Below are positions 61,037 to 64,000 of a stretch of DNA of 64,000 nt, piece by piece (the stretch's first letter is position 1; the number at the start of each line of letters is the position of its first letter). The notes beneath the pieces were generated by a model that was not told the DNA's origin, made no database searches, and saw nothing but the letters and a program-made list of their open reading frames with translations. Location: NCBI GenBank assembly GCA_034008185.1, contig CM067081.1, positions 8,741,821 through 8,805,820 of the forward strand, read 5' to 3'. The position numbers and the translations under genes were made by a program. Origin of the DNA: Gorsachius magnificus (lineage: Eukaryota; Chordata; Aves; Pelecaniformes; Ardeidae).

Positions 61037-61648
61037 AGCACCCTGGCTTGTATCAGGAATAGTGTGGCCAGCAGGAGCAGGGCAGTGACCATGCCCCTGT
61101 ACTTGGCACTGGTGAGGCCACACCTTGAATGCTGTCTTCAGTTTTGGGCCCCTCACTCCAAGGAGGACATTGAGGTGCTGGTGCATGTCCAGAGAAGGGA
61201 AACGTATCTGGTGAGGGGTCTGGAGCACAAAGCTGATGGGGAGAAGCTGAGGGAACCAGGGATGTTGAGCCTACAGAAGAGGAGGCTGAGGGGAGACCTG
61301 ATCGCCTCCTACAACTGCCTGATGGGAGGAGGTAGTGAGGTGGGGGTTGGTCTCTTCTCCCAGGTAACAAGCAATAGGACAAGAGGAAATGGCCTCAAGT
61401 TGTGCCAGGGCAGGTTTAGATTGGATATTAGGAAAAATTTCTTCATAGAAAGAGTTGTCAAGCACTGGAAGGGGCTGCCCAGGGAAGTGGTGGAGTCCCC
61501 ATCCCTGGAGGTATTTAAAAGCCGGTCAGATGAGGTGCTTAGGGACATGGTTTAGTGGTGGGATGGCAGGGTTAGGTTAATGGTTGGACTTGATGATCTT
61601 AAACGTCTTTTCCAACCTAAATGATTCTATGGTTCTATGATTCTGTGT
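61037..61648 (+). mobile_element. CR1 LINE, 612 bp, ORF2 C-terminus open
   Basis: CR1 of the TTGATGATCTTAAACG subgroup with an open frame at 61064-61555 (163 codons). Motifs include [49 protein letters not shown] and [17 protein letters not shown]. Ends with two or three octamers (ATTCTATGGTTCTATG, ATTCTG). It is preceded by a 12-base tandem duplication (AGTCTAATCTTG twice, 60997-61020). Inert. Confidence 0.95.
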
Positions 61649-62888
61649 CTCCAGGGGGCACTTTCTCTCATCCTAAGCTATGACCTTAAGGGATGGTGAA
61701 TCACCAGCTGGGAAGTGCCTGACTCCTCTCATCCCGAAGCATGGAAGCCTATTTTTGAGCTGCTGTCTAATATTTAAACAGGCAAAACTGATTAGGATTA
61801 ATCCTTAGAGACCTCTTGTGACAAACCTGGTTTGTGTGCCTTGTTCACTACAGTTTAGAAACTGAGTTACGGCAAAGATGATTTTCCTCTTGCTGAAGCC
61901 AGCTGCCTCCTTCTCTGCATGTTCACATCGGTATTCCCCGTGAAAAGCTAAGCTTTTCCTGCAGCCGGAGAAGGGTTTCCGCTGACTGCTAGCTCCCGCT
62001 TAGATGCTGTATCTCTAGAAGTGAAATCTTGGTAACTGAAGGATTAAATCTGAAAAAGACCGAGGTCTACGTGTGTGCTGGAAGGAGGGTGGAAGAGAAG
62101 ACAAAATACAGAAGCAAAATTCCTTTGGAGTACTGAATGTGCTGGGAACCTCTGGGGCGATAGCCCACGTACCAGCAGCTGCGACTGAAGTGCCGAAGGA
62201 CCCTTGCAGCGTGCCAGGCTTCTCCCCTGCTCAAATACAGGCAGATACAAGAAACCTTCCCCTTCCCACTCACATTTTCTGAAACCTGGGTGCTTACTGA
62301 CGGCCGCTCAGCTGCGTTTCGGAGCCTGCATGAGTCACTGGGCTGGGGTCGATTACTCACTGCTGAGCAATAGCCTAGGAATTAGGAGCTCTGGGGCTCA
62401 CGTCGGTGGTCGCTATATACATGATGTTAAATATGGCAGGTTTGCCTGGGAACTCTCCCAGCCATCCCTCTTTTTCTCTTATTTATTTATTTAGTTTTCA
62501 ACAGGGTTCAGGGACAGGGTGTTCCTGCTTTCTGGGTTATTTTGTTACCCTTGGGTGAACAAGCAGACAAACTGTGCAAGAAAATGGATTTTATTCATTG
62601 TGGGAAAGTGAGTGTATACGGGGGGAAAAATGTGCTCCGCATTCTCTCCGCATGATGAATTTAAGATTCATGTGGAGATAAACCAAAAATACCCATGAAA
62701 GGGCTTGAGGTTTTGCATTTCATTTACACAGGAGATTCCCAGAGTTGTTTGTTTGAAATAAACAACATAAAAGGAGACCCTCTGCCCACTCTCTGATGTG
62801 GAGCAATTAATGGCTGGATCAGCGTTTCCACTCTTAATTCTGCTTTTCATATGGTTTGTTTTAAAAATTTCCCCCAGACATGAACTAA
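61649..62888. other. No recognised feature
   Basis: Intergenic sequence without recognised repeats or exons. Confidence 0.45.
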
Positions 62889-63100
62889 ACATGTAATAAT
62901 ACTTTGCATTTAGGAAACTCTTTCATCTGAGCAGCACAAAGTGCTTTGAAAGTATTAGTCAATTAAGGTTCACAACATCACAAGAGATACAGGCTTATTT
63001 TTCAAAGGGAAACTGAGGCATTCAGGGTTAAACACCCTGGAGACATTTTGCCCGGTGATACGACAGAGTATCAGAAACCCAGATTTCTGTTCGTTAGTTC
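62889..63100 (+). mobile_element. Amniote MIR-type SINE (MIR1_Amn-like), diverged
   Basis: The order of blocks follows amniote MIR elements. TAATAATACTTTGCATTTAG and TCTTTCATCTGAGCAG come first, then CACAAAGTGCTTTGAAAGTA, CAATTAAGGTTCACAACATC, GGGAAACTGAGGCATTCAGG, CATTTTGCCCGGTGATACGA and AGAAACCCAGATTTCTG. Every block is recognisable but mutated, consistent with insertion before the bird lineage split. It is the clearest SINE relic in the window. Confidence 0.72.
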
Positions 63101-64000
63101 TGATAATCACCACCACTGAGTCCATCTCCTCCTTAAAGATGGCTTTTTTATTTTTCATACGGTGAAGAAACTTGAAACAATTATTTGACTAAAAATTTTC
63201 CAGGCAGCTAGGTGCAGCTTTATGATATGAGATAATAATAAATCGTAGGTTTGTATAATCGTGGTGTATTGTAATTATTGTAACAGGCCTCATTAATGAA
63301 ACAGTGGGAGTCACCCACAGCTGATCTGCAGCCATCTTATGGGTGCTGAGCATCAAATATTAACAGCACGCTACATCCGCACCGCAGCGGGGTTTACAGC
63401 AGATAACGCAGATGGGAGAAGGAACTGGAAATTGTACGTACCTGGGGCAGAACTGGCCCTGGGTCTCATGATGACTGAGGGACTAGACGGGGCTTAGTCT
63501 GGGTAATTTAGGCAATTGACTTACACCCTAAATTTCCAAACCCTAGTACAACAATTCTTGTCCAATTTAGGATGGGTTTCCTGTAGAACTATGTGCTGTT
63601 GAAGGCCTCCATTGGGAAAGCCTAAGTTTAGGTACCCGATTTAGGTGCCTCTGGAGGTTTCCACTTACCTCTTTCCGTTGACCACACAGACCATATGGGT
63701 TCTGACTTCTAAAAGATAGCTTTGTAGATGGATAAAATTCAGGGTACAGCTTAGGTGCTTCCCTTAGACAGGTTGGATGCATGTCTCCTCCTGATGTTCT
63801 GCAAAAATTGCAGTGGAGTCTACAACACCCAAGTGTTGCCCCTTTGCTGCAGCATTTAGGGCTTGCTCAAGGACCTCTCACCCCACTATTCAGAGCTGGC
63901 CTCTTCCATGAGGATTTGCAAGTTCACGACACGATACAGCCAAACCGCAGGTGAAAATCTTATGTTTTATGGGACAAAGAAATGAGTGCAGAAGTCTCAA
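63101..64000. other. No recognised feature
   Basis: Intergenic sequence to the right edge; nothing I can support. Confidence 0.45.

Noticed and set aside
1..64000. tRNA, rRNA, microRNA, CRISPR or bacterial/phage features
   Set aside because: None seen. The window has eukaryotic intron and repeat structure throughout, and no repeat-spacer pattern or cloverleaf was recognised.

Overview
This window is vertebrate nuclear DNA, almost certainly from a bird. The main evidence is at least thirteen 5'-truncated CR1 (chicken repeat 1) LINE copies. Most end in the avian CR1 signature, an octamer repeat around ATTCTATG with no poly-A tail. Two avian-type endogenous retrovirus LTRs are also present. There are no bacterial operons, CRISPR arrays or phage genes, and almost every long open frame is either CR1 reverse transcriptase debris or chance.

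Layout. The one gene I recognise is on the minus strand: the first coding exon of ME3, mitochondrial NADP-dependent malic enzyme (48218-48409). It sits in a strong CpG island (about 47880-48960) that must be its promoter. Everything below 48217 then lies in ME3 intron 1, because I could not find ME3 exon 2 by eye. Everything above about 49000 is upstream intergenic DNA. The intron holds nine CR1 copies, two blocks of much older CR1-like LINE (one split by a younger CR1), MIR-type SINE remnants, old amniote palindromic repeats, and a complete solo LTR with a perfect 5-bp target-site duplication only 1.2 kb inside the first splice donor. The upstream 15 kb holds four more CR1 copies, a second LTR of a related family and an amniote-age MIR.

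The most interesting signal is on the minus strand between about 22.7 and 30.8 kb. Seven short open segments, each bounded by an AG acceptor and a GT donor, join in one continuous reading frame with every splice phase compatible, and the frame ends in a stop codon. The joined product would be about 279 residues and I recognise no family in it. It may be an undescribed or unannotated gene nested in ME3 intron 1 in the same orientation. The best-supported exons are 24967-25174, 26547-26650 and 27385-27530. The outer ones are weaker, and the whole model needs RNA or cross-species support. All calls come from reading the sequence; no search or alignment was run.
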